From an uncultured Eubacteriales bacterium (GTDB lineage: Bacteria > Bacillota > Clostridia > Lachnospirales > Lachnospiraceae), in the NCBI GenBank assembly GCA_949292795.1, contig CASFBR010000016.1, positions 1 through 33,797 of the forward strand: a stretch of 33,797 nucleotides of DNA. Reading direction: 5' to 3'. Position numbers and translations under genes: made by a program. The notes below the pieces were generated by a model. It was given only the letters and a program-made list of their open reading frames with translations. It was not told where the DNA came from and did no database searches. This document shows, in pieces, positions 15,153-22,475 of the stretch (position 1 is the first letter of the stretch; the number at the start of each line of letters is the position of its first letter).

Positions 15153-16517
15153 TTATTCTCCTTCTATTTCTGCCTGCGCCGCCTTGAGCATAATGGCACA
15201 TTCTACGCGCTTGCGCATCAGATCACAGCCAATATCATAGGCATCGGTAATGCTGTGATTAAAATTCCAGGCATTCGCCGCACAGCCGCCGCTGCAGTAA
15301 AAGCGGGCAAAGCACTGACGGCATTTGTCCTTGGCATATACGTTGCAGAGCTTAAACTCATCCCGAATATCGGTGCGCACAATACCGTCGTCCACGTTGC
15401 CCATAAGAAATTCTTCCTGTCCGACAAACTGATGGCATGGATAAAAGTCTCCCCACGGTGTCACGGCAAGATACTCGGTCCCTGATCCGCAGCCAGACAG
15501 ACGTTTCGCCACACACGGTCCGCCGGTGAGATCGATCATAAAATGGAAGAAATTAAAGCCCCTGCCTTCTTTCTCCCTGCGGATCATCTCTTTTGCCAGC
15601 TTATCATACTCTTCACAGATCACCGGCACATCCTCAGGCGTGAGCGCGTAAGGCTCTTCCGGCGGTGCAACAACCGGCTCCACCGAAATCTGTTTAAATC
15701 CCCGGTCTGCCAGACTCAAAACATCGGCGGCGAAATCGGTATTATAGTGGGTAAATGTGCCACGGACATAATAGTTGGTCTGATGGCGGCTCTCAGCCAT
15801 CTTTTCAAACTTTGGCATGATCAGGTCATAGCTGCCGCTGCCATTTCTAAACGGGCGCATATGGTCATGAACCTCTTTGCGGCCATCCACACTTAAAACG
15901 ACATTGGCCATCTCCTTATTGACAAATTCCATGACCTCATCATTTAAAAGTACGCCGTTGGTCGTCAGCGTAAACCGAAACTTCTTATGATGCGCTTCTT
16001 CCTGGCTGCGTCCGTAAGCAACCAGCTGCTTTACAACATCAAAATTCATCAGCGGTTCGCCGCCAAAGAAATCCACTTCCAGATTGACACGGCTTCCTGA
16101 ATTGGCGATAAGAAAATCAAGCGCCTTCTTACCGACCTCATAGCTCATCAGCGCCCGGCGGCCATGATATTCGCCCTCGCCGGCAAAGCAATACCGGCAG
16201 GCAAGATTGCAGTCATGAGCAATGTGCAGACACAGCGCTTTGACCACGGTTGGCCGTTTTTTAAAGTCAATGATATAATCCTTATAAATATCCTCAGTAA
16301 AAAGTACTTCATCGTTCTTAAGCTGCTCCACCTCGCCCAGCGCTTCAAGGATTTCATCCTTTTCATATTTGCCGCAAAGCATAGCTGTGATCTCCTGGGG
16401 GCTATGCTCTTCATAAAGGGCGATAATGTCATACACGAGATCATCAACGACATGGACAGAACCGCTGTTGACATCAAGAACGATATTATATCCGTTATTT
16501 TTATATTGATGAATCAC
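15153..16517 (-). CDS. scfB: SCIFF peptide maturase ScfB (radical SAM/SPASM)
   Basis: A 454-residue radical SAM enzyme that installs thioether links in the SCIFF peptide. The first [4Fe-4S] motif is CNLACRYC (C103, C107, C110). An N-terminal RRE-like region (about 1-80) begins IHQYKNNGYNIVLDVNSG, as in this family. A C-terminal SPASM domain has CGSGTEYLAVTPWGDFYPC, CNVYAKDKCRQCFARFYCSGGC and a final C-x-x-M-R-K-R-x-E-C segment. The start is GTG at 16517 with AAGGAG about 8 nt before; no ATG fits. scfA lies upstream across 253 bp with two hairpins, and secDF follows 5 bp downstream. The scfA-scfB-secDF order is common in Clostridia. Confidence 0.96.
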   Translation of the reverse strand: MIHQYKNNGYNIVLDVNSGSVHVVDDLVYDIIALYEEHSPQEITAMLCGKYEKDEILEALGEVEQLKNDEVLFTEDIYKDYIIDFKKRPTVVKALCLHIAHDCNLACRYCFAGEGEYHGRRALMSYEVGKKALDFLIANSGSRVNLEVDFFGGEPLMNFDVVKQLVAYGRSQEEAHHKKFRFTLTTNGVLLNDEVMEFVNKEMANVVLSVDGRKEVHDHMRPFRNGSGSYDLIMPKFEKMAESRHQTNYYVRGTFTHYNTDFAADVLSLADRGFKQISVEPVVAPPEEPYALTPEDVPVICEEYDKLAKEMIRREKEGRGFNFFHFMIDLTGGPCVAKRLSGCGSGTEYLAVTPWGDFYPCHQFVGQEEFLMGNVDDGIVRTDIRDEFKLCNVYAKDKCRQCFARFYCSGGCAANAWNFNHSITDAYDIGCDLMRKRVECAIMLKAAQAEIEGE

Positions 16518-16583
16518 TCAAAATACTCCTTTAATCTGCTGTTTTATCCGTTGGCACACTGCCCGTAAAATGCGCCATTTACA

Positions 16584-16606
16584 AAAAGCCGGCATCTGCG
16601 GCTTTT
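16584..16606 (-). terminator. Second hairpin between scfA and scfB
   Basis: AAAAGCCG (16584-16591) pairs with CGGCTTTT (16599-16606) around a 7-nt loop; on the minus strand the 3' side reads CGGCTTTTTG. It resembles an intrinsic terminator 66 bp before the scfB start. With the hairpin at 16657-16682 it may lower scfB relative to scfA. Confidence 0.55.
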
Positions 16607-16656
16607 ACAAAAATCCTGTCCGACCACCGAAAAATCCAAAAACAGTGATCGAACAA

Positions 16657-16682
16657 ATACCCCGCAGCAAGCTGCGGGGTAT
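16657..16682 (-). terminator. First hairpin between scfA and scfB
   Basis: ATACCCCGCAGC (16657-16668) and GCTGCGGGGTAT (16671-16682) are perfect inverted repeats with 2 bp between, so the usable stem is about 10 bp. On the minus strand it is followed by TTTGTTC. It lies about 88 bp after the scfA stop and is a likely partial terminator. Confidence 0.6.
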
Positions 16683-16770
16683 CGGGCATATCACACATCC
16701 AGGCTGCACTCGTCCGGTTTTCTCCCGTCCGTATAGCAAAACTGTCTCACGATATTTGTGGCTTTCACAA

Positions 16771-16914
16771 TTATCTGTGATTTTCGCAGCTCTGGTTTCC
16801 TACTGTACAGGATGTCTTGCAGGCAGACTGACAGGATGTCTGACATTCGCCGCAGCCACCTTTAACCATCGTATTTTTTAAAGTCTTAGAAGTTAATGTT
16901 TTAACTCGCTTCAT
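16771..16914 (-). CDS. scfA: SCIFF family ranthipeptide precursor ScfA
   Basis: A 47-residue precursor starting MKRVKTLTSKTLKNTMVKGG, a conserved leader. The core has six cysteines in a short span (GCGECQTSCQSACKTSCTVG, then C43), which gives the family its name (six Cys in forty-five). ScfB is expected to join Cys sulfur to neighbouring residues by thioethers. The frame is open further upstream, but the ATG at 16914 follows AGGAGG by 7 nt and gives the family start. No signal peptide is seen and no dedicated exporter is adjacent, although secDF and yajC are nearby. The biological role is not settled; quorum-sensing roles have been proposed for ranthipeptides in clostridia. Confidence 0.97.
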   Translation of the reverse strand: MKRVKTLTSKTLKNTMVKGGCGECQTSCQSACKTSCTVGNQSCENHR

Positions 16915-16979
16915 ACTATTTCCTCCTTTAATTCTTTGAATATCAATCCATATGGATTCATACATTATTTACACTCGCA

Positions 16980-17094
16980 GGCTATTATAGTATGCCCGCT
17001 GCCGCGGCCATTCTATGGCTTCGCACACATGCGTACATTTGCGCTTCTGAAAGCGCCCTTCGGCCGCCGCGCAAATGTCGCGGTATAATAGCCA
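16980..17094. repeat. Nested inverted repeat in the scfA leader
   Basis: GGCTATTATA (16980-16989) is inverted as TATAATAGCC (17084-17093). Inside, ACATTTGCGC (17035-17044) is inverted as GCGCAAATGT (17069-17078). The roughly 115-bp region could fold as one long interrupted hairpin in the scfA 5' leader, or be a remnant of a small mobile repeat. No coding sequence is supported here. Confidence 0.6.
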
Positions 17095-17113
17095 CTTCCT
17101 GGCCTATTATACC
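17082..17113 (-). promoter_or_regulatory. Inverted repeat spanning the scfA -10 region
   Basis: The left arm GGTATAATAGCCA (17082-17094) and right arm TGGCCTATTATACC (17100-17113) are inverted copies with one bulged base around a 5-bp centre. The right arm contains the minus-strand TATAAT of the predicted scfA promoter, so the site covers -10 to about +20. Candidate operator or start-site hairpin. Confidence 0.5.
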
Positions 17114-17134
17114 ATACTATCTTGCTTTTTTAAA
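17106..17134 (-). promoter_or_regulatory. Predicted scfA promoter
   Basis: The minus strand reads TTTAAA (17134-17129), a 17-bp spacer and TATAAT (17111-17106), with an extended TG one base before the -10. It would give a leader of about 185 nt to scfA. A second TATAAT at 16989-16984 is nearer but has no good -35. Confidence 0.55.
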
Positions 17135-17172
17135 GCGGTTTTTTTAGTAAATTTAATTGCGTGAGCGCTCCT

Positions 17173-17299
17173 GCACGCAGCAACCGGTTTTCATCATTTA
17201 TCCTGGCCCGGGCGGCGGCCAGGCGTAAGAACGTGCCTGCACGCAACGACGCCCGGACGTCGGACGAACCCGGACGTATGAACCCGGACGTATGAGCAC
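17173..17299. repeat. Dispersed intergenic repeat, copy B
   Basis: A 127-bp copy of the element at 12676-12788. The extra length is a 14-bp tandem duplication near its end (CGGACGTATGA repeated at 17271 and 17285). It lies between scfA and the TIGR04086 gene. On the minus strand both copies can be read in the same frame with similar residues (a LRAGT...RLLRAGA pattern), but neither has a ribosome site or a plausible protein composition. Confidence 0.8.
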
Positions 17300-17313
17300 A
17301 TAGCGAGGACGTA

Positions 17314-17676
17314 TCATCCGAGCATACCGCCAAGCATACCGCTTCCAAGGCAGATCAGTATCGTCGTTATGTAGCCCGCAGCTCCCCCGGCAGACGGTTC
17401 TGCCATGGCACAGGATACGGCCAGAAGAATGAGAAAATACAGCACGCCCAGCAGCAGGCCCCACAGATACTTCTTTTCCTTCATCCCTTTTCCGGCGGCC
17501 AGTCCTCCGGCCAGGCAGGCCGCGATATTGATTACAATAGCGCCGGCGCCGACAGCCTGGTCGCTGAAATGAAACAGCCAGGCGATCAGCGCAAGCGCCG
17601 CAGCAGCCGCGCCTGTAACAGCTGCCGAGATGAGCAGCGCCTTAAAAAGCACCGTTCCAATTTTCTTTACATCCAT
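17314..17676 (-). CDS. TIGR04086 family membrane protein
   Basis: A 120-residue, very hydrophobic protein with about four membrane helices (about 9-35, 42-60, 68-86 and 97-118), rich in Ala, Gly and Leu. The pattern with AGGLAAGKGMKEKKYLWGLLLGVLY (see about 56-80) matches the YrzE/TIGR04086 family. It commonly lies beside yajC and scfA in Clostridia, which supports the call. The ATG at 17676 has only a loose GGA-rich ribosome site. The function is unknown. Here it is separated from yajC by a plus-strand PHP gene. Confidence 0.85.
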   Translation of the reverse strand: MDVKKIGTVLFKALLISAAVTGAAAAALALIAWLFHFSDQAVGAGAIVINIAACLAGGLAAGKGMKEKKYLWGLLLGVLYFLILLAVSCAMAEPSAGGAAGYITTILICLGSGMLGGMLG

Positions 17677-17732
17677 TATTCCACATCCTACCTGTGATTT
17701 ATAAAAATATATGCGGCTGTCTGTGAAATATG

Positions 17733-17741
17733 TGTTATACT
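17733..17741 (+). promoter_or_regulatory. Extended -10 promoter before the PHP gene
   Basis: TGT-TATACT at 17733-17741 forms an extended -10 element about 77 nt before the initiation site region of the PHP gene. No good -35 is seen at 16-18 bp. The divergent TIGR04086 gene has only a weak candidate in this 148-bp gap. Confidence 0.4.
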
Positions 17742-17824
17742 ATTTTACATGACGTACACTATACAATCATCATCGATTGTCCAATAAACCTTTGGTCATT
17801 CCGATGTTTTAGGAGGAACAAATC

Positions 17825-18724
17825 ATGTACCGCATTGATCTTCATACCCATTCAAACATGTCTGACGGCACACTATCGCCGGAGGAGCTCATCGGCGCTG
17901 CCTGTAACGCCGGCCTGGCTGCCGTAGCTCTGACCGACCATGATACCGCCGCCGGACTTGCCCGCGCCGCCGCAGCGGCCGATGCCCTCTCTCCGTCCCA
18001 TCCCTTTGAGTTTATCCCGGGTATTGAACTGTCTGTCTCGTATATGTCACGGGAACTGCATCTGGTCGGCCTCCACCTTGATCTTCATAGTCCGTCATTT
18101 CAAAGCGCCCTGTCAGCGCTTCAGGATAACCGGGATGCCCGGAATCTCCGGATGATTGGCATCATGCAGGATGCCGGGATCGATATTTCCATGGAACAGC
18201 TGCGCCGGGAGCAGGGCAGCGGTATACTCACCCGCGCCAATTTTGCCCGCTACCTCATGGAGCACGGTTATATCCAAACGATCCAGGAAGGCTTTGACCG
18301 TTATCTGGATGTAGGAAAACCTTTTTATGTGCCAAGAGAATATATGGACCCGGAAACGGCCATCACACTGATCCACAGTGTTTCCGGCATTGCCATCTTG
18401 GCGCATCCGCTTTTATATCATTTTTCTGTGCCGGAGCTTGAGCAGGCCGCAGGCGGACTTAAAGCCATGGGGCTGGACGGTCTGGAAGCCTACTATTCTA
18501 TGAACAGCGGCTACGACACTGTCCATATGAAAAAACTCGCTCAGGCACACGGGCTGATCCTAAGCGGCGGCTCTGATTTTCATGGTTCAAACAAACCGCA
18601 TATCCGGCTTGGCTTTGGCCGGGGAAATCTATGCATTCCGGAGGACGTACTGCAAAAACAAAAAGCGTATCTCGCCGCAAGGCATACTGCCCGCATCGAT
18701 TCATGCACAGACACGATTGAATAG
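17825..18724 (+). CDS. PHP domain metal-dependent phosphoesterase (TrpH/YciV type)
   Basis: A 299-residue PHP phosphoesterase. Metal-binding motifs are IDLHTHSNMSDG (H7, H9, D14), ALTDHDTAAGL (about 38-48), an EL pair in IPGIELSV (about 64-71), IAILAHPL (about 192-199) and SGGSDFHGSNKPH (about 242-254). The arrangement matches YciV/TrpH proteins, some of which act as 5'-3' exoribonucleases or nucleoside 3',5'-bisphosphate phosphatases. AGGAGG lies 7-8 nt before the ATG. It sits alone on the plus strand within the yajC-TIGR04086 interval, convergent with yajC. Confidence 0.92.
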   Translation: MYRIDLHTHSNMSDGTLSPEELIGAACNAGLAAVALTDHDTAAGLARAAAAADALSPSHPFEFIPGIELSVSYMSRELHLVGLHLDLHSPSFQSALSALQDNRDARNLRMIGIMQDAGIDISMEQLRREQGSGILTRANFARYLMEHGYIQTIQEGFDRYLDVGKPFYVPREYMDPETAITLIHSVSGIAILAHPLLYHFSVPELEQAAGGLKAMGLDGLEAYYSMNSGYDTVHMKKLAQAHGLILSGGSDFHGSNKPHIRLGFGRGNLCIPEDVLQKQKAYLAARHTARIDSCTDTIE

Positions 18725-18746
18725 GCACGGCAGCTTCCGGACGGGC

Positions 18747-18858
18747 GCACCGTTACAAAACGGCAGCAGGTAAAAACAGCTTCCCGCACCACCGCAAAAC
18801 GGCAGCGGTAAAACAGCTTCCGCACCACCACAAAACGACAGCAGGAAAAGCATCTTCC
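18747..18858. repeat. Three tandem copies of a terminator arm between php and yajC
   Basis: Three units of about 36-39 bp, 18747-18785, 18786-18821 and 18822-18858, share GCACC, CAAAACGGCAGC and CAGCTTCC. Each carries a version of the 5' arm of the terminator that ends at 18871; only one 3' arm is present. Confidence 0.75.
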
Positions 18859-18871
18859 TGCTGCCGTTTTG
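18831..18871. terminator. Bidirectional terminator between convergent php and yajC
   Basis: A 17-bp arm (18831-18847, CAAAACGACAGCAGGAA) pairs with 18855-18871 with one mismatch around a 7-nt loop. It lies 11 bp from the yajC stop. The 5' arm is repeated upstream in tandem, so alternative pairings with the single 3' arm are possible. Confidence 0.75.
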
Positions 18872-18882
18872 CATGTCATTCA

Positions 18883-19164
18883 TTATTCTTCTTCACTATT
18901 TGCCTTTTCGATCTGAACGATCGCAGCCTTCTGCATCGGAATACGGCAATTTTTGTTGCTGCCGAACTCAACGATTACAACCTCATCGGTAATGTCAATG
19001 ACAACACCATAGAAACCGCTGGTTGTAAGGATGCTGTCGCCAACCTCCAAAGACGCCAGCATGGCATCCATCTTTTTCTGCTGTTTCTTTTGCGGACGAA
19101 TGGAAATGAAATATAAAAATACCGCAAAGATCAGAATATAGACAATGATGATTGCCCATTGCAT
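18883..19164 (-). CDS. yajC: Preprotein translocase subunit YajC
   Basis: A 93-residue Sec accessory protein with one N-terminal membrane helix (about 3-22), then RPQKKQQKKMDAMLASLEVGDSI (see 23-45) and LTTSGFYGVVIDITDEVVIVE (see 46-66). The family residues RPQKK and G-D are conserved. YajC associates with SecDF and SecYEG. AAGGAGGT lies about 9 nt before the ATG. It follows tgt by 63 bp on the same strand, a classic tgt-yajC pair; secDF is about 3.7 kb downstream in the same direction. Confidence 0.97.
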   Translation of the reverse strand: MQWAIIIVYILIFAVFLYFISIRPQKKQQKKMDAMLASLEVGDSILTTSGFYGVVIDITDEVVIVEFGSNKNCRIPMQKAAIVQIEKANSEEE

Positions 19165-19227
19165 AGTTAAATACCTCCTTAATTTATAGATATTAAAAAG
19201 CTCTGACGAGCCAGCCCTGTGGCTGTG

Positions 19228-20352
19228 TCATTGTAAAAAGCCTTCTAATTTTTCTTTTTTGAATGTACTGTAACGGTGCTCCTCAATGGCCTCCCGTATC
19301 TCCTCCATCAGATGATTATAAAAATACAGATTATGGAGCACGCAAAGGCGCATGCCAAGCATCTCTTTTGCCTTAAGCAGATGACGGATATACGCTCTGC
19401 TGTAATTGCGGCATGCCGGACACTGACACCCTTCCTCGATTGGCCGGTCATCCAGCTCGTATTTGGCATTAAACAGATTCAGCTTGCCATGATTGGTATA
19501 TACATGCCCATGACGTCCGTTCCGCGACGGGTACACACAGTCAAAGAAATCAATCCCGCGGTCCACGCCTTCCAAAATATTGGCCGGAGTGCCTACCCCC
19601 ATCAGATAAGTGGGCTTATCCTGGGGAAGATATGGAACAACTTCATCAAGAATATGGTACATCTGCTCATGGGTTTCGCCGACTGCCAGTCCGCCGACTG
19701 CATAGCCGTCCAGCTCCATCTCGGAAATCGCTTTGGCATGGTCGATACGAATGTCCTCATAGGTTCCGCCCTGATTGATGCCAAAAAGAAGCTGATGCGG
19801 ATTGATCGTATCTTCCAGGCTGTTTAAGCGTGTCATCTCCGCCTTGCACCGGCGCAGCCACCGGGTCGTACGGTTGACAGAATCCACCATATAACGGCGG
19901 TCTGCCGGATACGGCGCACACTCATCAAAGGCCATAGCGATCGTCGAGGCAAGATTGGACTGAATCTGCATACTCTCCTCGGGGCCCATAAAAATTTTGC
20001 GGCCGTCAATATGTGAATTAAAATATACGCCTTCCTCTTTGATCTTGCGCAGCCCGGTCAGTGAAAACACCTGAAATCCGCCGGAATCTGTCAGAATCGG
20101 CCGATCCCAGTTCATAAATCGGTGAAGCCCGCCGAGCTTTTTGATCACAGTGTCCCCCGGGCGCACATGAAGATGATAGGTATTGGATAATTCCACCTGT
20201 GTCCCTATGGCATGTAAGTCCGTAGTCGATACCGCACCTTTAATCGCGCCCACTGTTCCCACATTCATAAACACCGGCGTCTGAATCGTGCCATGGACTG
20301 TGGAAAGCTCACCTCGTTTTGCACGTCCATCCGTTGTAATAATTCGGTACAT
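19228..20352 (-). CDS. tgt: Queuine tRNA-ribosyltransferase (tRNA-guanine transglycosylase)
   Basis: A 374-residue TIM-barrel enzyme that swaps guanine 34 of GUN anticodons for preQ1 in bacteria. Visible are the N-terminal GTVGAIKG, ILTDSGGFQVFSL (about 86-98, with the general base Asp), GGLAVGE (about 197-203) and a second catalytic Asp in VDRGIDFFDCVYPSRNGRHG (see about 255-274). The zinc site CQCPACRNY with the later LCVLHNLYF is complete (three Cys and one His). The ATG at 20352 has GAGAGG just before it. Normal length. It is first in the tgt-yajC unit, with a strong promoter at 20395-20423. Confidence 0.97.
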   Translation of the reverse strand: MYRIITTDGRAKRGELSTVHGTIQTPVFMNVGTVGAIKGAVSTTDLHAIGTQVELSNTYHLHVRPGDTVIKKLGGLHRFMNWDRPILTDSGGFQVFSLTGLRKIKEEGVYFNSHIDGRKIFMGPEESMQIQSNLASTIAMAFDECAPYPADRRYMVDSVNRTTRWLRRCKAEMTRLNSLEDTINPHQLLFGINQGGTYEDIRIDHAKAISEMELDGYAVGGLAVGETHEQMYHILDEVVPYLPQDKPTYLMGVGTPANILEGVDRGIDFFDCVYPSRNGRHGHVYTNHGKLNLFNAKYELDDRPIEEGCQCPACRNYSRAYIRHLLKAKEMLGMRLCVLHNLYFYNHLMEEIREAIEEHRYSTFKKEKLEGFLQ

Positions 20353-20394
20353 ATGAACCTCTCTATTTTTCTGGAAATTTTAGCTAACATTATT

Positions 20395-20423
20395 AGTATA
20401 CCTGCTGCGGATGATTTTATCAA
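20395..20423 (-). promoter_or_regulatory. Promoter of tgt
   Basis: The minus strand reads TTGATA (20423-20418), a 17-bp spacer and TATACT (20400-20395), giving a short leader of about 36 nt to the tgt ATG. Confidence 0.75.
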
Positions 20424-20493
20424 CCGCTATTTTTATTTTTTGGATAAAGCCGTAACGATTCCGGCATTTCCCCTGCCCGGGATAATACGAGCA

Positions 20494-20523
20494 ATGCCGC
20501 CAAAGAAGCTTCCCCGGCGGCAT
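20494..20523 (-). terminator. Hairpin after the HPr-like gene
   Basis: ATGCCGCC (20494-20501) pairs with GGCGGCAT (20516-20523) around a 14-nt loop, about 60 bp past the HPr-like stop. No T run follows on either strand, so it is a weak terminator candidate. Confidence 0.4.
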
Positions 20524-20563
20524 CGGTCTTTAAACTGCGGCACAGCGTGCAGCGTATATCCTG

Positions 20564-20598
20564 TTATTTCATGGCATACCTTTTATTTCATGGCATAC
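20564..20598. repeat. 16-bp duplication of the HPr-like 3' end including the stop codon
   Basis: TTATTTCATGGCATAC occurs at 20583-20598, where it is the last codons and TAA stop of the HPr-like gene, and again at 20564-20579, just downstream. All 16 bases are identical; period 19 with a 3-bp spacer. Confidence 0.85.
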
Positions 20599-20810
20599 TT
20601 TGCAAGCAGTCCTGTAAATTTTTCATTATATCCATCATATTCCACAGTAATGGGGTTTCTGTGATCAATGCTCAAAATCCCCAAAATGGACTTTGCGTCA
20701 AGAACAATTCTATTGAAGTAAACATCAATGTCAAAATTACAATTAGATGCAGCTCTGACGAAGTCTTTTGCTGCCTCAATGTTTCCCAGCTTTATTGTCT
20801 GCCTGGTCAT
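20583..20810 (-). CDS. HPr-like protein lacking the catalytic histidine
   Basis: A 75-residue small protein with the HPr fold signature. The region LGNIEAAKDFVRAASNCNFD replaces the usual GLHARPA, so there is no His15. The second signature LDAKSILGILSIDHRNPI (36-53) is kept, with a Ser in the regulatory Ser46 position. By family knowledge such a protein cannot pass phosphate in the PTS but could be a Ser-phosphorylated regulator, as with Crh of B. subtilis; that role is inference. AGGAGGTG lies about 7 nt before the ATG. It has its own promoter (20899-20927) and runs towards tgt. Confidence 0.82.
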   Translation of the reverse strand: MTRQTIKLGNIEAAKDFVRAASNCNFDIDVYFNRIVLDAKSILGILSIDHRNPITVEYDGYNEKFTGLLAKYAMK

Positions 20811-20898
20811 ATGAACACCTCCTGAAACTTAAACTGCGGCCTTAAGGGACCGTGTGCCGGTATTGGCCTGTACACGCGTCTCAAATGACTTCTCGGTT

Positions 20899-20927
20899 AA
20901 TTTAGCATTTTTTCTCATAATTGTCAA
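20899..20927 (-). promoter_or_regulatory. Promoter of the HPr-like gene
   Basis: The minus strand reads TTGACA (20927-20922), a 17-bp spacer and TAAATT (20904-20899) with an extended TG one base before the -10. The leader to the ATG is about 80 nt. Confidence 0.7.
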
Positions 20928-21113
20928 AATTTAAGAAAGCTTTGATACCCTTGATTTTTTAAGTGGTTTTAAATGATTTCATTGATTTATGAAAATAAAA
21001 TTTTATCCAGTTGTCACAACCGTTCACTGCGGCTATTGAAATATCCGGCAATTTCTCCGTTATTTTCAGACGCTGTAACGTCAGATTTCACAGAAATTCA
21101 CAAGTATCCATAA

Positions 21114-21187
21114 AGAATCCTGCCGTGCGGGATTCTCCTCCTGCGGCGGGTCGCATAAGCGGCAGCTTCCACTTCGCCGCAGTGCGA
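21114..21187. repeat. GC-rich dyad cluster upstream of aroC
   Basis: In the 558-bp gap between the HPr-like gene and aroC, AGAATCC/GGATTCT (21114-21136) forms one hairpin. TCGCA..GCGGC (21151-21163) pairs with GCCGC..TGCGA (21176-21187) in a second. The block stands out from AT-rich flanks and looks like a REP-type element. The rest of the gap (20930-21110) is AT-rich with nothing I can name. Confidence 0.4.
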
Positions 21188-21246
21188 TCCCATACGAAGC
21201 TTTTCCTGCACAGGAACGCCGTTTCCTATACAGAAAAAAACTCTGC

Positions 21247-21275
21247 TTGTACATCGCCCCATTCTCCTTTATAAT
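21247..21275 (+). promoter_or_regulatory. Promoter of aroC
   Basis: TTGTAC (21247-21252), a 17-bp spacer and a perfect TATAAT (21270-21275). Start expected near 21282, leaving a leader of about 87 nt to the aroC ATG. Confidence 0.7.
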
Positions 21276-21368
21276 CAAAGTATTAGACCTTCGCGCAGAC
21301 GTCAAATGGATATGTGCCCATATCCGCCTGGCTTGCTGCCCGCGGAAATAAACATACGAGGTGATCTT

Positions 21369-22475
21369 ATGCCAGGAAATACTTTTGGAAGCCGCTTTAA
21401 AATAACAACCTGGGGCGAATCCCACGGCAAGGCCATCGGCGTTGTCATCGATGGCTGTCCCGCCGGGCTTGCCCTGGATGAACAGGATATTCAGATTTAT
21501 CTTGACCGGCGCAAGCCAGGGCAGACAAAATACAGCACGCCCCGCCGGGAGGACGATCAGGTCGAAATTCTCTCCGGAGTTTTTGAAGGAAAAACGACCG
21601 GGACTCCCATATCGCTGATCGTTTATAACAAAACCGCCCGTTCCCGGGATTATTCAGAAATTGCCGGCTATTACCGTCCGGGCCATGCCGATTATACGTT
21701 TCAGGAAAAGTATGGTTTCAGAGACTATCGCGGCGGCGGACGCACCTCCGGACGCGAAACCATCGGACGAGTTGCCGCCGGAGCCATTGCCGCCAAAATT
21801 CTCTCCGAGCTTGGCATTCATATCATGGCTTACACAAAATCCATCGGCCCTGTCACAGTGGACAGCCGCCAGATGGATTTTGATGAAATCCGCAATAATC
21901 CCTTATGTATGCCCAATGCTCAGGCTGCGTCACAGGCCGCAGACTTTCTCGATGAGTGTATGAAGCACAAGGATTCCGCCGGCGGCCTGATCGAATGCCG
22001 GATCACGGGCCTCATCCCAGGCATCGGTGAACCGGTCTTTGATAAGCTGGATGCCAGTCTTGCCCGGGCCATTCTTTCCATCGGCGCCGTCAAGGGCTTT
22101 GAAATCGGTGATGGTTTTAAGGCGGCCGGCCTTACCGGAAGTACCCATAACGATGCCTTTGCTCCCGGAACTCCTGATCCGGTAAAACGGACCAATCACT
22201 CCGGCGGCGTCCTTGGCGGTTTAAGTGATGGCGCAGAAATTGTTTTCAGAGCAGCCATAAAGCCCACGCCATCCATTGCCAAAACCCAGCAGACAGTCAA
22301 CGCTCACGGCGAAGCAATCGAAATTTCAATCGGCGGACGCCATGATCCGGTGATCGTTCCCCGGGCGGTGGTGGTCGTGGAATCCATGGCCGCACTTACC
22401 GTCCTTGACCTTGTGTTTGACAACATGACTGCCCGCATGGATGGAATCCGCTGTTTTTATTCCGTTTCAGAATAA
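21369..22475 (+). CDS. aroC: Chorismate synthase
   Basis: A 368-residue enzyme converting EPSP to chorismate, the last step of the shikimate pathway; it needs reduced FMN. Family signatures are FKITTWGESHGKAIGVVIDG (about 9-28), the YRGGGRTSGRETIGRVAAGA stretch (about 119-138) and a C-terminal GRHDPVIVPRA region (about 325-335). The frame is open upstream, but the ATG at 21369 (MPGNTFGSRF) has GAGG 7 nt before it and matches the family start. No other aro genes are near. Its stop codon lies inside the first copy of a 36-bp tandem duplication that also forms the terminator arm. Confidence 0.97.
   Translation: MPGNTFGSRFKITTWGESHGKAIGVVIDGCPAGLALDEQDIQIYLDRRKPGQTKYSTPRREDDQVEILSGVFEGKTTGTPISLIVYNKTARSRDYSEIAGYYRPGHADYTFQEKYGFRDYRGGGRTSGRETIGRVAAGAIAAKILSELGIHIMAYTKSIGPVTVDSRQMDFDEIRNNPLCMPNAQAASQAADFLDECMKHKDSAGGLIECRITGLIPGIGEPVFDKLDASLARAILSIGAVKGFEIGDGFKAAGLTGSTHNDAFAPGTPDPVKRTNHSGGVLGGLSDGAEIVFRAAIKPTPSIAKTQQTVNAHGEAIEISIGGRHDPVIVPRAVVVVESMAALTVLDLVFDNMTARMDGIRCFYSVSE

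Noticed and set aside
15148..15201. Upstream extension of secDF to 15201
   Set aside because: It overlaps scfB and lacks a ribosome site; the ATG at 15147 has both good spacing and a normal N-terminus.
18747..18858. Possible CRISPR-like array
   Set aside because: Units are directly adjacent without unique spacers and relate to the terminator stem; no cas genes.
18580..18883. Minus-strand frames with Cys/Phe-rich repeated units
   Set aside because: They are translations of the tandem terminator-arm repeat and php antisense, not genes.
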